A stretch of DNA of 64,000 nucleotides from Paragorgia papillata (taxonomy: Eukaryota > Cnidaria > Anthozoa > Scleralcyonacea > Coralliidae), in NCBI GenBank assembly GCA_035771165.1, contig JAWNZC010000322.1, forward strand, positions 4,432,001 to 4,496,000, given 5' to 3'. A program made the translations under genes and the position numbers. The notes below the pieces were generated by a model that made no database searches, was not told the origin of the DNA, and saw only the letters and a list, made by a program, of their open reading frames with translations. Of the stretch, positions 1-13,500 are shown one piece after another. Each line of letters begins with the position of its first letter. Position 1 is the stretch's first letter.

Positions 1-1418
1 TGAAAAATTATTTCATATTTCAATGAACTTTTGGTAATGGAAAAATTAAGTTGTTGAATGATTTGAAGTTACTATAAAGTTTAATTACTTGCTCCGATCC
101 GTTTCGTGGTTTCGAAAATTCTGCAAGCGCATTGCTATCGCTTTTGATACAAAAATCCGCTGACCCCGATGTATTTTGGGCGAAAATACCACGCTGCCAT
201 GCGGTTTTATAGTTTATACATAGTTTATATTGCGAAACTTTTCACCGTCTGCACTCTACAAAACATTGTTTGGCATTTATAAAGTTTAATTCTAAAAAGT
301 TTATTAATTAAACTTAAACCCCTAACATTACATGCATTATTAATGATTTAATAATTAATATTCATTCTCGTAATTCTAACTAACTTTTCTTATTGGACAT
401 GACTGATGACTGAGTGAGTGACTGGGCTCAGATCACTGACTATCCTTGACGAAGGGTCTTTGGCATTTTGCGCGAAACGTTGAGTCGACAGAGTCGTTGA
501 TTGTTTTCACTCATAAACTAGCCGATTTATTAATTTTATTTAATAATATATGGTTTCAACGAAAAGGAGTAAAAGAAATTCTGAAATTACACTGAAATAC
601 TGTCGCCTGCTTCCACTTTTAAATATGAAATTTCCTTGCCGGAGCCGGAGCAGGAGTTTTGACTGCCGGAGCCGGAGCCGGAGCTAAAATAACCGGAGTT
701 TGCACAGCTCTAGTGAGGAAGGTTTAAAGTGAAAACACGTGAAACAACACATTCGGTAATCTGAGAAAGTTACAATTGATCAAGCAAGGTGTCGAGAAGA
801 AATGCGATTTGCAGCAAAACATTGGCTAACCAACAATTATGCAGCACTGGCAGTGGCAGCAGTTACATGTGTGAGACATGTACGCTGATGTCTGCTGTGA
901 TGTCTGTATCTTCGCAGCAGTCGAGGGTAGTTGGCAGGCTATCAGTCAGCAGCGGTCAGTTATTAGTAGCTATTGTTACCTAGGAAAACCTAGAAAACCA
1001 AGGTACTGCAAAAGTCACGCAGTATTTATGAACGTTGAAAAACACAAAATTATCGCTATATATTTTGAGGAAGGTTATCTAAACTTAAAAACCCATCCGG
1101 AGCAAGGTTGAATACTTTTTCCAACTCTGGCGAGTGGCGTAGAACCTCTGGGTCCAGGGTAATAAGCTATGCAATAATGCTAAAATAAGAAGGTTTTCAG
1201 TGGTACGCCAAAACGTCCAGGGGTTTTGAAAGCTTTTCACCGAAAATATGTGACGTGAAAAAATTATCCTCTTATCCTTTTAACAACTTCAAGCTGAAAA
1301 CACTTTACTAACGTATCAGATAAGTTGTTTGCTTGAGAGAGGTGTCTGTTATGTGAAAGATATTTGACTCTAATGTTCTACTCTAATATGTATTTAAAAT
1401 ACAGTAATATAAACTTAC
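1..1418. other. ISWI intron sequence
   Basis: No ISWI exon was found here on the minus strand, so it is intron downstream of exon 6. It holds a short CCGGAG repeat tract around 632-697 and a weak hammerhead-like stretch at 448-492. The short open frames near 789-1111 show no recognisable domain. Confidence 0.6.
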
Positions 1419-1598
1419 TCTTTCATCACGTGAGCCTATTAGGCACACTGCATTTATGGAAGGACACCATCGTTTGAATTCTGTCATCCAATTCGTCAAT
1501 GTTGACTTGGGCACAATAACTAAATGAGGTCCTGCAGAACTACGAAATATTTTCAAATATCCCAGCAATGAAATAGTTTGAAGAGTCTTTCCTAAACC
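1419..1598 (-). CDS. SMARCA5-like (ISWI): ISWI exon 6, motifs I and Ia
   Basis: Encodes [18 protein letters not shown], then [20 protein letters not shown] and CLIGSRDER, which are SNF2 motifs I and Ia. 60 codons, phase 0 at both ends, donor AGA|gtaagt. The next exon is not in the window. Confidence 0.95.
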
Positions 1599-4500
1599 CT
1601 AGAAAAGATTGCAGTCAAAGTTACACAATATTATTCTATATACTATCAGTATCCATTCCTATTATACACCCCCACATGCTGCAATTTACATAACTATATT
1701 GTGATATTTATCCATATTTTCAAAATACATATCATCAGCAATGGGTTAAAATGGAAAATATGTCCTTGCAGCCAGTTTTGAGGTATAAACACAGTACGGA
1801 ATCAAACCTCATTGGTGTATAATTTTGTCAATGCAATTTGAATTCAAATGTGGTTGCATTTGAACAGATAAAATTTATTTCATTAATACATTTGGAACTT
1901 ATTTTTTGTAGTCCTATTGATATCTCCCCGTGCAAAATTACGAACGTGATGTGTTTGAAATGAAGTACATAATTAACCAGTATGAATATTTTACAATAAT
2001 TATAAAGTATGTATCATATAAAGGTGGCTTGATAGGAATAAATTATAAAAAATCATATTTTTTCCTCTAAAAGCGTTTTGCAGTGTACATTTGTACCTCA
2101 TTCTAGTTCCTTGCATAGCTCTAGTGTCAATGCTGATAATTGAAAAGTTTAACACTTGCAGCATTTGTGTATCTGGACAAATGACATTTGTTGTAATATG
2201 CTAATTTAATGCAAATTAGAATTTCTGAACTTACTAGAACAAAGATTTCTCCCCTCCTGAAAGTCGTGCACTGTCTAATACTTTTCACTATATACTCAAG
2301 AGAAACACTAGAATGAGGCACAAATGTACACTGCAAAACGTTTTAGAGGGAAAAAATATGATTTTTTATAATTTATTCCTATCGAGCCTCCTGAAGTAAC
2401 ATAATTTCTCAGACTTAATGTCAGATTTCCACTAGGTGAAAAAAGTTGAGCAAATGATTTGCGAGTCAGCAGGTGAAAGTTCAGAATTAAAAAACTTAAT
2501 TTTTTTAAAATCCCAACTCAATTGCAAATTAAATTCCTCTGGAAAAAAGGATTATCACCAATGGCATATTAATATTCATATTCGACAATGTAAAAAAGTA
2601 GAGTGAAGTGTAGAAAATGTTTTAGATAGAGCAAACAACTGAAAAGGTGGTAAACTACCGAGAATAGTTTTGATAACGAAATATTGACGTTTCGAGCGGA
2701 GCCCTTCGTCAGAGTAAGGGCTTCCCGCTCGAAACTAAACGTCAGTGTTTTGTTATCAAAACTATTCTCAGGAGTTTACCACGTTTTCAGTTTTCTCTAA
2801 TATTAGTGGTTTTTTATATTTAAATATCAAATCCGCCTACACGTATGTACCAGTATTTTTCAGTAAAATATTTTCATATTTTTCAGTTAACTGCCATTCT
2901 TTAGTCAATAATAAAGCAGTATCGAAAATAATGCTGAACTCATCTTACCATTTCATCAGCAAGAATTCCATTGATGCCATTTTCGTAAAGAGATATCATC
3001 CAATTTAAACCACGTATCTGGTAATCTCTCATTTCACCATTCTTGATAACTACAGTTAGAAACAATACACAATATTTAGTGATTAACTTTAGCATTTTGA
3101 AAGAAAACTCCAGGCAAGCAGTCACAAATCCAGCTCCACCCAGTAGATACAATATTCAGTATATATCTAGTAACAAGCTGAGAAAGTCTACTTGGGCAAA
3201 AAGAAAGTAGTTCTTTTAACCCTTTACTGGAAAGTGTGGCCATTTGGCAACTTATATATTTTACTGGCTAACACCAGACGATTTTACTCGTCAAGTGGAG
3301 ACTTCCTGAAAACCCACCCTTTAAAGGATTAACGACTAATAACAATATCTATTACTTGTCAACCCTTTATACCCGTTGGCCACTGTGGTGGCTCCAAGAA
3401 AAGAGTGCCCACAATAGGCCATTATTGTTGCCAATACTTTTTATAAGTACAGTATTCAGTTACACATTCAGATTGTGTATAGTATAAGTTGACACTCCAA
3501 GTATATGCTAAAACTCCAAGTTTAATTGCTCGAGTCGTTAGTTATTTACAAATAAAGTCTGTGATTTCAGATGTACATGTGCAGGGTTACAGATGTCAGG
3601 AAATAAGATTATTACTGTTGAGAGACAACAGAAACTCCATATTTAAGTTTTACACAAAAAGAAGGTTCAATATTAGACATGCCTGCTAAATAGAAAACAG
3701 ACTTGCTAAGCATGCGCGTGTCCACCGCTCTTGCGTTGTTACTATGCACCGCCCCACCCCCAACCATGCAATGTCGCCAAAATGATGACCCGCCTAGACT
3801 AGCAAACGCTACCTGGGGATCAGTTAAGATACCACCAGTGGCGTGGTGGCAGGGGGGGGGGCCTTGCCCCCCCAAGCTGGGGTTGCAGCAGGGGCGCCAA
3901 AACTTAACAAAATAAACCTACATTTTTTTCTATAGCTAGGTTTCCAAATTAATATTTAGAATCTGTGGCTTTATCGAAAACGTACTCAATCTAGTCATTC
4001 CTATCACCTAAACAACGAATTAGTTAAAAGTGTAACAAATCAAACCGACTTGGGTGTGGTCATCAGCAATGACCTTAAGTGGTCCCCCCATATTGCTAAA
4101 TGTGTTGCTAAAGCTAATCGTATGCTTCGGTTTCTCCGCAGGAACTGTATTCAAATGTCAAATGTCCCTTGCCGTCGTCTACTCTATTTAGCGCTCGTCC
4201 GTTCTCACTTGTCTTACGGTAGTGAAATCTGGGCTCCTCAGTGAAAGACTTCTTGAGGGTCTTCAGAGACGAGCCACGAAATTCATACTCCAAGATTATG
4301 AATCGTCTTACACTGATCGTTTCAAAAAGCTTAACTTATTACCTATATCATATTGGCTTGAAATTAAGGATCTTCTCTTCTTTTTTAAGTTTACACTTAC
4401 TACAATTTACACAGGTCTCTACGATCTAGATATCTCCCGTTTTGTTACTTTTTCTTCTATCCGCTCGTCTCGCACTCGTTCAAGTCAACACAACTTGCTT

Positions 4501-7500
4501 CAAGTCATCCTTGTAGGACTTCTCTATTTAGAAATTCTTTTTTCAACAGAATTGTCTTTCTATGGAACAATCTCTCTCCGATAGTTCGTAATAGTACTTC
4601 TGTTTCCATTTTTAAACATGAACTTTATATTCACTACTCTTCTAAGATAGACTCCAATTTCGATGTTAATAGACTGCGCACCTGGAAAAGTTTCTGTTCT
4701 AAATGTCGTTCTTTCAATCCAAGTTGTTGCTCTTAAATCTTTATTCTTATGTAATTTGTGTATTAGTTTGTTGGGTTGTTTTTTTATCGTGTGTTTACTT
4801 AACGTTTATTATGTAATTTTTTTGTTGGGTTGGTCTGGGACTCGTGTCCTGTTGATCATTCCTTCAATCATGTTCAAGTATTGCACTCTTTATTTCCTGT
4901 ATATTTGCATTCTTTCATGGTTGTAAAGTTAATAAATAAATAAAAAAATATATAAAAAGGCTGATTCCTTCTTTAATTGTTTAATATGCTTTTTCGTTGT
5001 TTAAATTGTTTTACATTTGTACATCAAATATAACGACAAATCGCACCAGGGTTTGTTTTGTTCATTGCGACTATTTATTATTCGAAATTCGTCTTGTATA
5101 AATTTTGCTATGAAGTTTGTTTGTGTGACTGAGACCCAGATATAATTAAACAAAGAGAATAGATGTAAATGAGGCGTCTAAATTTGAAGATATATATGTT
5201 TATTGAATAATTTCATTATTTCACAATCTGTATGTTTTGAATCGATGAATTCAATAAATTTAAACGATTTAAACCAATCAAAACTGAGAATCAATCCAGT
5301 TTCCCCAGAGTCTCCCCCGCGCTCTCCCGCTGACCAAAAACGGGGAGACTATGGGCTCGAGATTGCGCAAGATGGAAGCTGCACAGTGCACAACCTCGTA
5401 CCCAGGGTCATTTGTAGGGAACTGGGCCAAGATGGCGGGAACAAATGGCCCTGGTGGAGGCTAGGCAATCAGCCTCTGATTGGTCAAGAGCTTATTGCAT
5501 AAATTAGACGGTTTGATTTTGTAATTTAAAAAAAAAATTGTATTTTGACATTGCAGGCACGTTTGTGATTGGTGCAAACAACGGACAAGCTCACGAGTCC
5601 AGTCATGATTTCGGGGGAGGTAAGTACCGGGGCCCGAGATACGGCCAGAAATCGAGCCTAAAGCACTTCTCGAATCGCTAGCAATGATTGCTGAGACATG
5701 ACATAATATGGTCCAAGTGAAGACAAGCAAGCAACACGCTGACTATATATAATATATGGCGATCGCTAATGATCACAAAAATGCAAGAAACCTCAAAAAC
5801 CACTTACAAGAAGGTGATTGTTCAAAGTGTACAATTGCTTTCTGATGTTTAGTTTGTTCCAAAAGTTCAGCATCCTCTTCTTGTTCAGTATGACGATGAC
5901 GATGGCTAAAAAAAAATTGATTTCAAACCAGATTTAAAACTAACGGTAGTTAACAAGTCTATACGGCATACTGTCAGGATTCCACCCAAGGTAATTGGCA
6001 GTACCCGACACTCGGCAGTGACGAAAGAAAGTCAGCACTAAGAAATTCAGTCAATATATACCTACAATCCCTGAAAAAATACATGTAGACACAGCGCGAG
6101 CTTTGGTTATTATTAAGAATTTTAATTGGAATAAAAAAAGATGGTGAATATAGATGTCCTACAACCTCGGTATTTCTTTGCTTATCGTGATAACACAACA
6201 TTGATGTTGGGGAAAGGGGAAGAAACGTTTATCTACAAAATGTAAACAAGGATCACGAAAGGGTTGTTATGTAATATATCATACACAAGGAGGAGTGTTT
6301 CATCAGGATATCCAAACACCGAGACGTTTGTTGAAAACCGAGGCGAAGCCGAGGTTTTTGAATAAACTTCGAGGTGTTTGGATATCCTGATGAAACACTC
6401 CTCCGAGTGTATGATATAGCATCTCAAACAAATCAGTATTTTAAGAGAAAATGAAAAAGAAAGTTTGCTTAATTTATGTAATTTCTTCCTCCAATATCCA
6501 AACAACCGACACGGTACTGATTTCCTTTGTGTTTTCTTCATGAATTATTAATGAGTTTGAGATGTTAACATATTCTACTGTAGTTACAAAAGCATCTATG
6601 CATGACCGTCTGTAGGCATAGTCAATATAGAGATATGGTCGGGAAACTTTAAAGCGCCTAGAATGAGCTGTGATTTTATGTTGAACCGTACCTTACTGTA
6701 CACCGTGCACATCCTGTTTTATGTTTATTAATAAGAACGGTTAAGTGATTGAAATGAAACGTTGATATTTGGATAATTCGTTCATTATACTAAAATACAA
6801 TGGGTTAAAAAAGATAGAACAAAGACTTTAGCTGAGTTTCCAGACCATATTTTGAATGACTATGCTGTAGGTGACCGTCTTTATGTCTTTTTTTTTTGTT
6901 TGTGACCATCTTTATGCGATTTTATTTGTTGGGGGTGCTGGTGATAAAATGGGTTGAAAAAGAATAATTAATAGAAATAATAATGCTGTAGTTACATACT
7001 CTCCAGTGTCAGAATCTTTTCGTCCTTGGCTAGGAAACTCTGGTGCTTTTACTTTTAATGGACTTTTTGGCTTTTTTCCACTTGTTGGGTTCATAAAATG
7101 GGAAAAGATCTCTGTTTTTGCAAGAAGATAATTAAATCTGGTGGCACGATCCTTTTCCTAAAACACAAAAAAAGTTACTTTTGGTAAGAACAGTAGATTG
7201 TTGTGCAGGCAGTGTTTTAACAAAGAGAAAAGGTGTGAACTGCCGAAATTTTTAGAAACCGGAAAAATTTGACATTTCGAAATGTCAGTTTTTCATTTAT
7301 AAAATTCCTGGCATTTTACCAAATGAAGCCGTCTCTACTTAGCTTAAAAGGGAACAACGAAGAAAACAAACAGCCGGTGTAATACATCTTGAAGAGAAAC
7401 CAGAAAACCTGAAGAAACCAAACGCCGTATAGTAAACAAAAAATCGATCTGAATTGCAGTGTTTGTGGTCACTCGTGGTCTCAAAATCACTTTAAAGTTA

Positions 7501-10500
7501 ACGGTAGGGGATTTGTATTTATTTATTTTGCTGATTGGGATCAGCCTTTAGTTATGTTCGGGCTTCAAGGAAGGAGGGCAGTAAAGACTGAAACAATTAA
7601 ATAAAACGTAACTATAAACCAGATGATTGGTCATTGTCTCATTGAGTGTCTCAAATGTTTGGCGATTACTGTTCCAGAATGCCTTTCTTGTTATGACCCA
7701 TTAGTCTTCTTAGGGCTAGTGGGTTTTTTTTTTTAGGTGGGGTATCAAGGGCAGGTGGTAGAGGAGTTGCAAGAGCCAGAGATTGTACGACCGGGTGAGG
7801 TGGTGGTGGAGATGCCAAGGCAGGGCGGCGTGGGATGTTTGGTGCTACCTCTTGGTGACTAGAGTCAGATGTTGGGTCTGGTGTATAGGTTGGACCGTCC
7901 TGGCTGTTGCTGGTTTTGACGGAGGTGGTAGGTGATGGATAATATTCCAGGTGATGCGAAGATGGGATGCATGTTTGTTTTGGCAGTAGGGTGGTTGTGT
8001 TACTGGACCTGAATGGTGGTCTGGTAATGTGGTGGAGATCGTCATCGATTGTGCGTCGAGGTGGCTGCGTTTGCACAGAAACATATTTCCTCAGGAACTT
8101 GCGGTTGCGGAGTGATCCTGCATGCCTGGGCCGTGGACGCGCACGACATACTGGTTGAACTGACGGACTTTAATGACAATTAACAAAGAATAGGCTGTCT
8201 CTGACCAAAATGGTTTTTATTGCGAGCTTTCGACTGTCAGTCTGCAGTCTCCAACAGGCGAAAAATAATGAAATTAAAAGTGTGGGTCCTGTTTATATAT
8301 ACAAAGCTATCAGCGTCGGTCTAAAAATAAGTATGACGAGCAAAGAACAAAGAAGCGCCGAAAAATAATATTTCTTCAACAGGATGGAGTATTGTCCCGG
8401 TAGCGGTTTAGAGTTGTTGTCAGCTTCTTTGATGGCGGCGGTGTGCCATGATTCTAGTGTTTTTTTCTAATTCTATAGTTTCTCTTATCTATAATTCTAG
8501 CGTTATCAATGTCTATATAACGGACAAATTTCCACGCGTGGTTAGCGACATTAGAGCTTTGTGCAATAGTTTTAATGTTTCTTATATGTTCCTTTTTCCT
8601 TGTAATGAATGCCCTCCCTGTTTCTCCAACATAATTCCAATTGCAAACGGCGCAAGGTATCGGGTAAACAACGTTCTTTTGTTCTTCTATTGGTGTCCGA
8701 AATTTTGGCGAAGGAAACTCTTGTTGTAGCGTTCTTAATGGTCGGTTGGTGACTCGGATATCGTACCAATGTTCTCGTTAATGGTTCTGTCAAACCTTTG
8801 ATGTATGGGAGAACAGCGCAGCCCTTTCTTTCGTTGTCGTTCGGTTCTATCATTTCAAAAAATGTTCTAACTAGCTCCTCTGGACTTGGTGTTAACTCTT
8901 TCTAATAAAGCAATCTTTATCACTTTCTCAGTTAGGTTCGTCGGGTAACCACTGCTTGCTCTTTAGAGCATTTCTGATATGGTGGAGTTCGTCGGTTATA
9001 CCTTTGTCATGCAGTTGAGGGAAGTGCGATGGCTCGATGAATAAGTGTTTTTGCTGTGCTTAGTTTATGGTTGTTGTCGTGGTGGGATTTGTAGTCTAAA
9101 TATCTGTTCGTGTGGGTAGGTTTTCTGTAAATGTCGATGCTGATTTTTCCATTCCGTCGTGAGGGTCGCATCTGCATGCTTGTTGCGGCAAGAGAGGATT
9201 TCTACTTTAAAGTTATCCTACCCTCGGTCATATATGGTTTAATTGCATGTATGGGGTTCATGTGCAAAAACACTACTCGATGAACTTGAGCGAATACACG
9301 TACGGGGAGCAAAAAGTATACAGCTTAAACTGGTTCACACCTAGCAAAGATGTCCTTCTAAAAGCCAAGTGGAACTCCTTAAGCACTATGTACAACAAAC
9401 GCTTACTTAACTTAGCATACAGTTGCTATTATGGCAAAGCTCCAGTGTCTATAGTAGATCTGTTCACCAAGAGCAGTCATAAATATGACTTTAGGGAAAA
9501 AATGACATTTGTACTTCCGAAGCCTAAATTAGACTATGTTAAGAAGTCAATTTCTTATCAGGCGGCAGCCTTGTGGAATTCTCTTGACAATGACACAAGA
9601 GCACTGAAGAATAGCCTCAGTTTTAAGAGCGCCCTGAAGGCATACTGTTTAAATTGAATTTTATTTCTTACTTATTGTAAATATATATATATTTATATAT
9701 AATTACTGAATCTTAATTTAAAAAATGGGCTTTTAAAAATAAGGGGAGGGATTATAGTAATTAGATATACACGACCACATCAGACGATCTTTACTGATTT
9801 TGACCCCTCTCAATCTTTGCTGATGTTTGTGGCGAAATTTGGTGCAGCAGCGACTGCCTGATTAGTGTGTGTGCCAGCAGAGTGAACTGAGAGAAGTACG
9901 ACAGCGAGTTCGTCCACGACTTCGTCTGTTTCATACGTGCATGCAGCTGGGAAACGAGCAATTGTACTTTGGCATGATCGCTGTGTTGTTCCAGACTTCC
10001 AGGAGAGTTCTTGTTGCTTTCTCAGCGATCGAGTTTCGTACGTTTGTTTTCTGTCGCGAAAACAAAGATGGCGGTTGGATTTAATTCTTTCGATTTTAAA
10101 TGGATTTATGTAATAAAAATAAATAACACCAGGCAAAGTGTTTGTGTTGATTTCAGTACCTTACTTCCGGGGATCGGGCATTTCCGCTTACCTCTAGCCT
10201 GTATGACTTAGCCTTGGGTTTAGTAGAGTATAAGCTCTCTTACGGGTCGCCTCGTTCTTGGATGCCTCGTCTTACTCGTAATAGTTTATCCTCTTTATCC
10301 ATTGGCGAAGTGCAAGAGCTGGTTATGGAGTCGTCTTCCTCACGTTGTCGGCTGACGATCAAGCACGATCGGAAATGGCGGCTGTCGAGGCTCCCGAAAT
10401 ACGGGCTGACCCGTATTAGCTACGCATGTGTAGAACGAATATCTTGCGTGTAAACGACATCAATACACGGCTGACAACTCACTTGAGCCAGCACGCACGT

Positions 10501-13500
10501 GGACTGCGAACTGCCCCATGAAAGTGGCCGATTTTCTATGCGATTTCCGATCGTGCGTTGCCTCAGAGTTCGGCGTCATTTGTTGTTTCGTCCGTTCCTG
10601 TCGTTCTCTGGGCCTGCGCCCAGGCCTGAGCCTGAGCCCGAGCCTGAATCTGACCCAAAGCAGGCGCCACGGAGGGGACTGGGCCAGGCAGACAAGATGG
10701 CGGCGAAGTAACCGAAGACGAAGCCCCCGAGACGATGACTTGGGGAGTTGTATATGGCACCCAACTCGACACAGGAAACGCCGAGGAAGCAGCAAAGGAT
10801 GGAGGCCAAGAGACAGCAGGGATCGACATCAAGAAGGCCACTGAGGAAGGCTGTAACGAACTCAGCGAAGACGACGCCACCCCCGACCACGAAGACACCA
10901 AAGGCGGCTGAGACGAAGCGTACACTGGCGAAGAAGGAACAACAGCAGAGGAGGCGGTCGACGAAAATACTGGAGACCCAGGCTCAGGCCTTAGTAGCCT
11001 GGTACCCTGGCCCAATCAAAGAATATGGGCCAGGTAACCACTAAAGACTTCTGCTTTCCTATTGGTTGAAATTTCGCGCGTTTTTAGTGGCTATGAGTAA
11101 AACTGCAATCGTCATAAGTGGATTTAGCCCTGATGACACGAGAATGAGATTAGTGGTTACCTGGCCCATATTTCTTTTGAAATTGGGCCAGGGTACCAGG
11201 CTAAGGCCTTAGCTCAGGCTCAAGCCCCGCCGGCAGTTGTGGTTCCGTCATTGCTCCCGCCTCCTTCTCGTGTTGTGGCTCCTGTTCCTGCGCTGCCTAT
11301 TCCTGCTCCGTCGCTGCCTGTTGCTTCCTCGCTGCTGGGATCGTGGTCTACGTCTGGCCCGTCGGTGGTCTCGCCGTTATCGTCGTTGGCCTCGTCTGGG
11401 CTGCTGTTGCCCTCGCCTATACAGGACCTTGGAGGTATGAGCCAGTCGCCTTTGCTACAGTATGTGTTCCGCCGCTTAATCAAGCTTTTGTCGTTGGGCC
11501 GGGGTTCCACCCCGTCCCGTATAAGACGGTGGTTGCCATCACTTCGGGGCAATTTGTTGAGTTTGCCTCTCTGCTTGCTAAGCCGGAAGAATACCCTACC
11601 GGTCCCACTATTTCCATCGATGGTCGCGTCGTGGTGTCCCCGGCTCATCGTCCGCCGCGGCGGATCACAGACATAATTCAGTGGCTGCAGGCTTTTTCTA
11701 TTTTCGCCTCCGTGCTAGTGGCAACTTTTTCGTGGCGTGCGAGGGACCTGTTCGCGTATCAGTTACTCATCTTGCGCACCTGTTCGCAATTCCGGGGCTT
11801 AGCCTGGCTTTATTACGATGAGGCTTTTCGTCGCGACGCCGCGGCTCGTCATGTCACCGACTGGTCCTGCATGCACTTGGAGCTGTACAATTATCACACG
11901 GCGGCGTTCTCTCGCGTCCAGGCTCCGTCCGATTTGGTCGCGCGCACCGAGAGCTCTGGCGCGGTTTCGCCTACCACTATTTGTCGTTCTTGGAACGTTG
12001 GCCGATGGCCCGCCGATGCATTAGTTCGCGTGCGTTTTGCCGGTACTTTCACGTGTGTGACACTCCTCGCTGCCGCGGGGCCCATTGTCGCGCCAACTGC
12101 CCCTCTCGTGGTGGTGCTCCGCCGGCCTCCTAGCTGTTGTGACAGTCTCTGTGGCTTGCAGTCTCGCCAGACTCTTGCTGTTGCGTGTATTTGAATACTA
12201 CTTAAAGTTCTTGCTTGCTCTGCTTGTGTTGTTCTTCGGGAGGGGGGTGGGTTGTTGGGGGTTCTTGTCTGGGGGGTGCTGGCGCGGTGTTGCGAGAGGG
12301 GTTTTTTTGCGGACCACTTAGCTTGGGCCCCGCCCTCTTTCTCTTGCAGCTCCGCTTGTTCCGGCCTCGCTCGCTTGGCCCATTTCCGCAATTTCGCCTC
12401 TGGTCCTGGCGGAATTTACCAGGGAGTTGGCGGTTGGTTCCCTGTCGCCAAGAGGGACTATGTCCTTGCAGGTATCCAGCAGGGCTTCCATGTGGGTTTC
12501 TCGAGAGGGTCCGTTTGCGTTCCCGGTCTTCCAAAATGTACTCTGCGTCTGAGCACCCTGAAGTGGTTGACGCGTACCTCGCTGCTGAGCTCGCCGTCCC
12601 TTTCGCCTCTCCTCCCTGGCCTTGCTTGCACGTTAATCCGTTAGGTGTCATTCCCAAGAACCATCAGCTGGGGAAGTGGCGCCTCATCTTGGACCTGTCC
12701 TCGCCGCAGGGGGTAGCGTCAACGACGGTATTCCTAAAGACCCCTTTTCGCTGCATTACTTGTCCGTGGATGATGCCATTCAAGCTCTGGTCGCGTTGGG
12801 TCCAGGCGCGTTGATGGCCAAATTTGACGTCCGGGCGGCTTATCGCAACGTGCCTATTCACCCAGATGATCGATTTTTGCTGGGCATGATGTGGCGTGAT
12901 GGTTTCTACGCCGACCTCATTCTCCCCTTTGGTCTGCGGTCGGCTCCCTTCATTTTGGATTCGGTGGCTTCGGCTGTTGACTGGATCCTCGTTCATAATT
13001 ATGCGATTTCTCCCCTATTTCATTACCTCGATGACTTCCTCGCCCTTGGCCCTGCCAATTCGCCCACCTGTCAAGCTCACGTGGATACAGCGTCCGCAGT
13101 GTTTCGCCGTTTTGGCTTGCCTTTGCATTTAGATAAGTGCGAGGGTCCGTCGTCGGTGCTGGTGTTTCTCGGGATCGAACTGGATTCCATTTCCCAATCT
13201 GCCCGGATACCACAAGAGGTTTCCCGTATCTTACAGCTCCTCCACCGTTGGGCGCGTAAGTCGACTTGTACTCGCCGGGAGCTGGAGTCGTTGATCGGTC
13301 ATCTCCACCATGCCTGCCGCGTTGTTCTTCCGGGTCGCACGTTCCTCCGTCGCATGATCGACCTGTTATGCTGCTTCCGCCACCCGTCTCATCCCATTCG
13401 GTTGAATGTCGAGTTTCGCCGCGATCTCCATTGGTGGCTGTTCCTTTTTCAGGAGTGGAACGGCATGTCCTTTTTTCTGTCTCCCGTGGTGGTTCCTCTC

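Noticed and set aside
448..492. Hammerhead-like TTGACGAAGGG...GCGCGAAACGTT stretch
   Set aside because: The core has UUGACGA instead of CUGANGA and no convincing stem II, so it was not listed as a ribozyme.
9810..10136. 108-residue minus-strand frame as a host gene
   Set aside because: No recognisable domain, no splice context and no conservation that I can point to.
10460..11015. Minus-strand Ser/Ala/Pro-rich open frames
   Set aside because: Shadow frames of the GC-rich DIRS-like gag leader; the real coding direction is plus.
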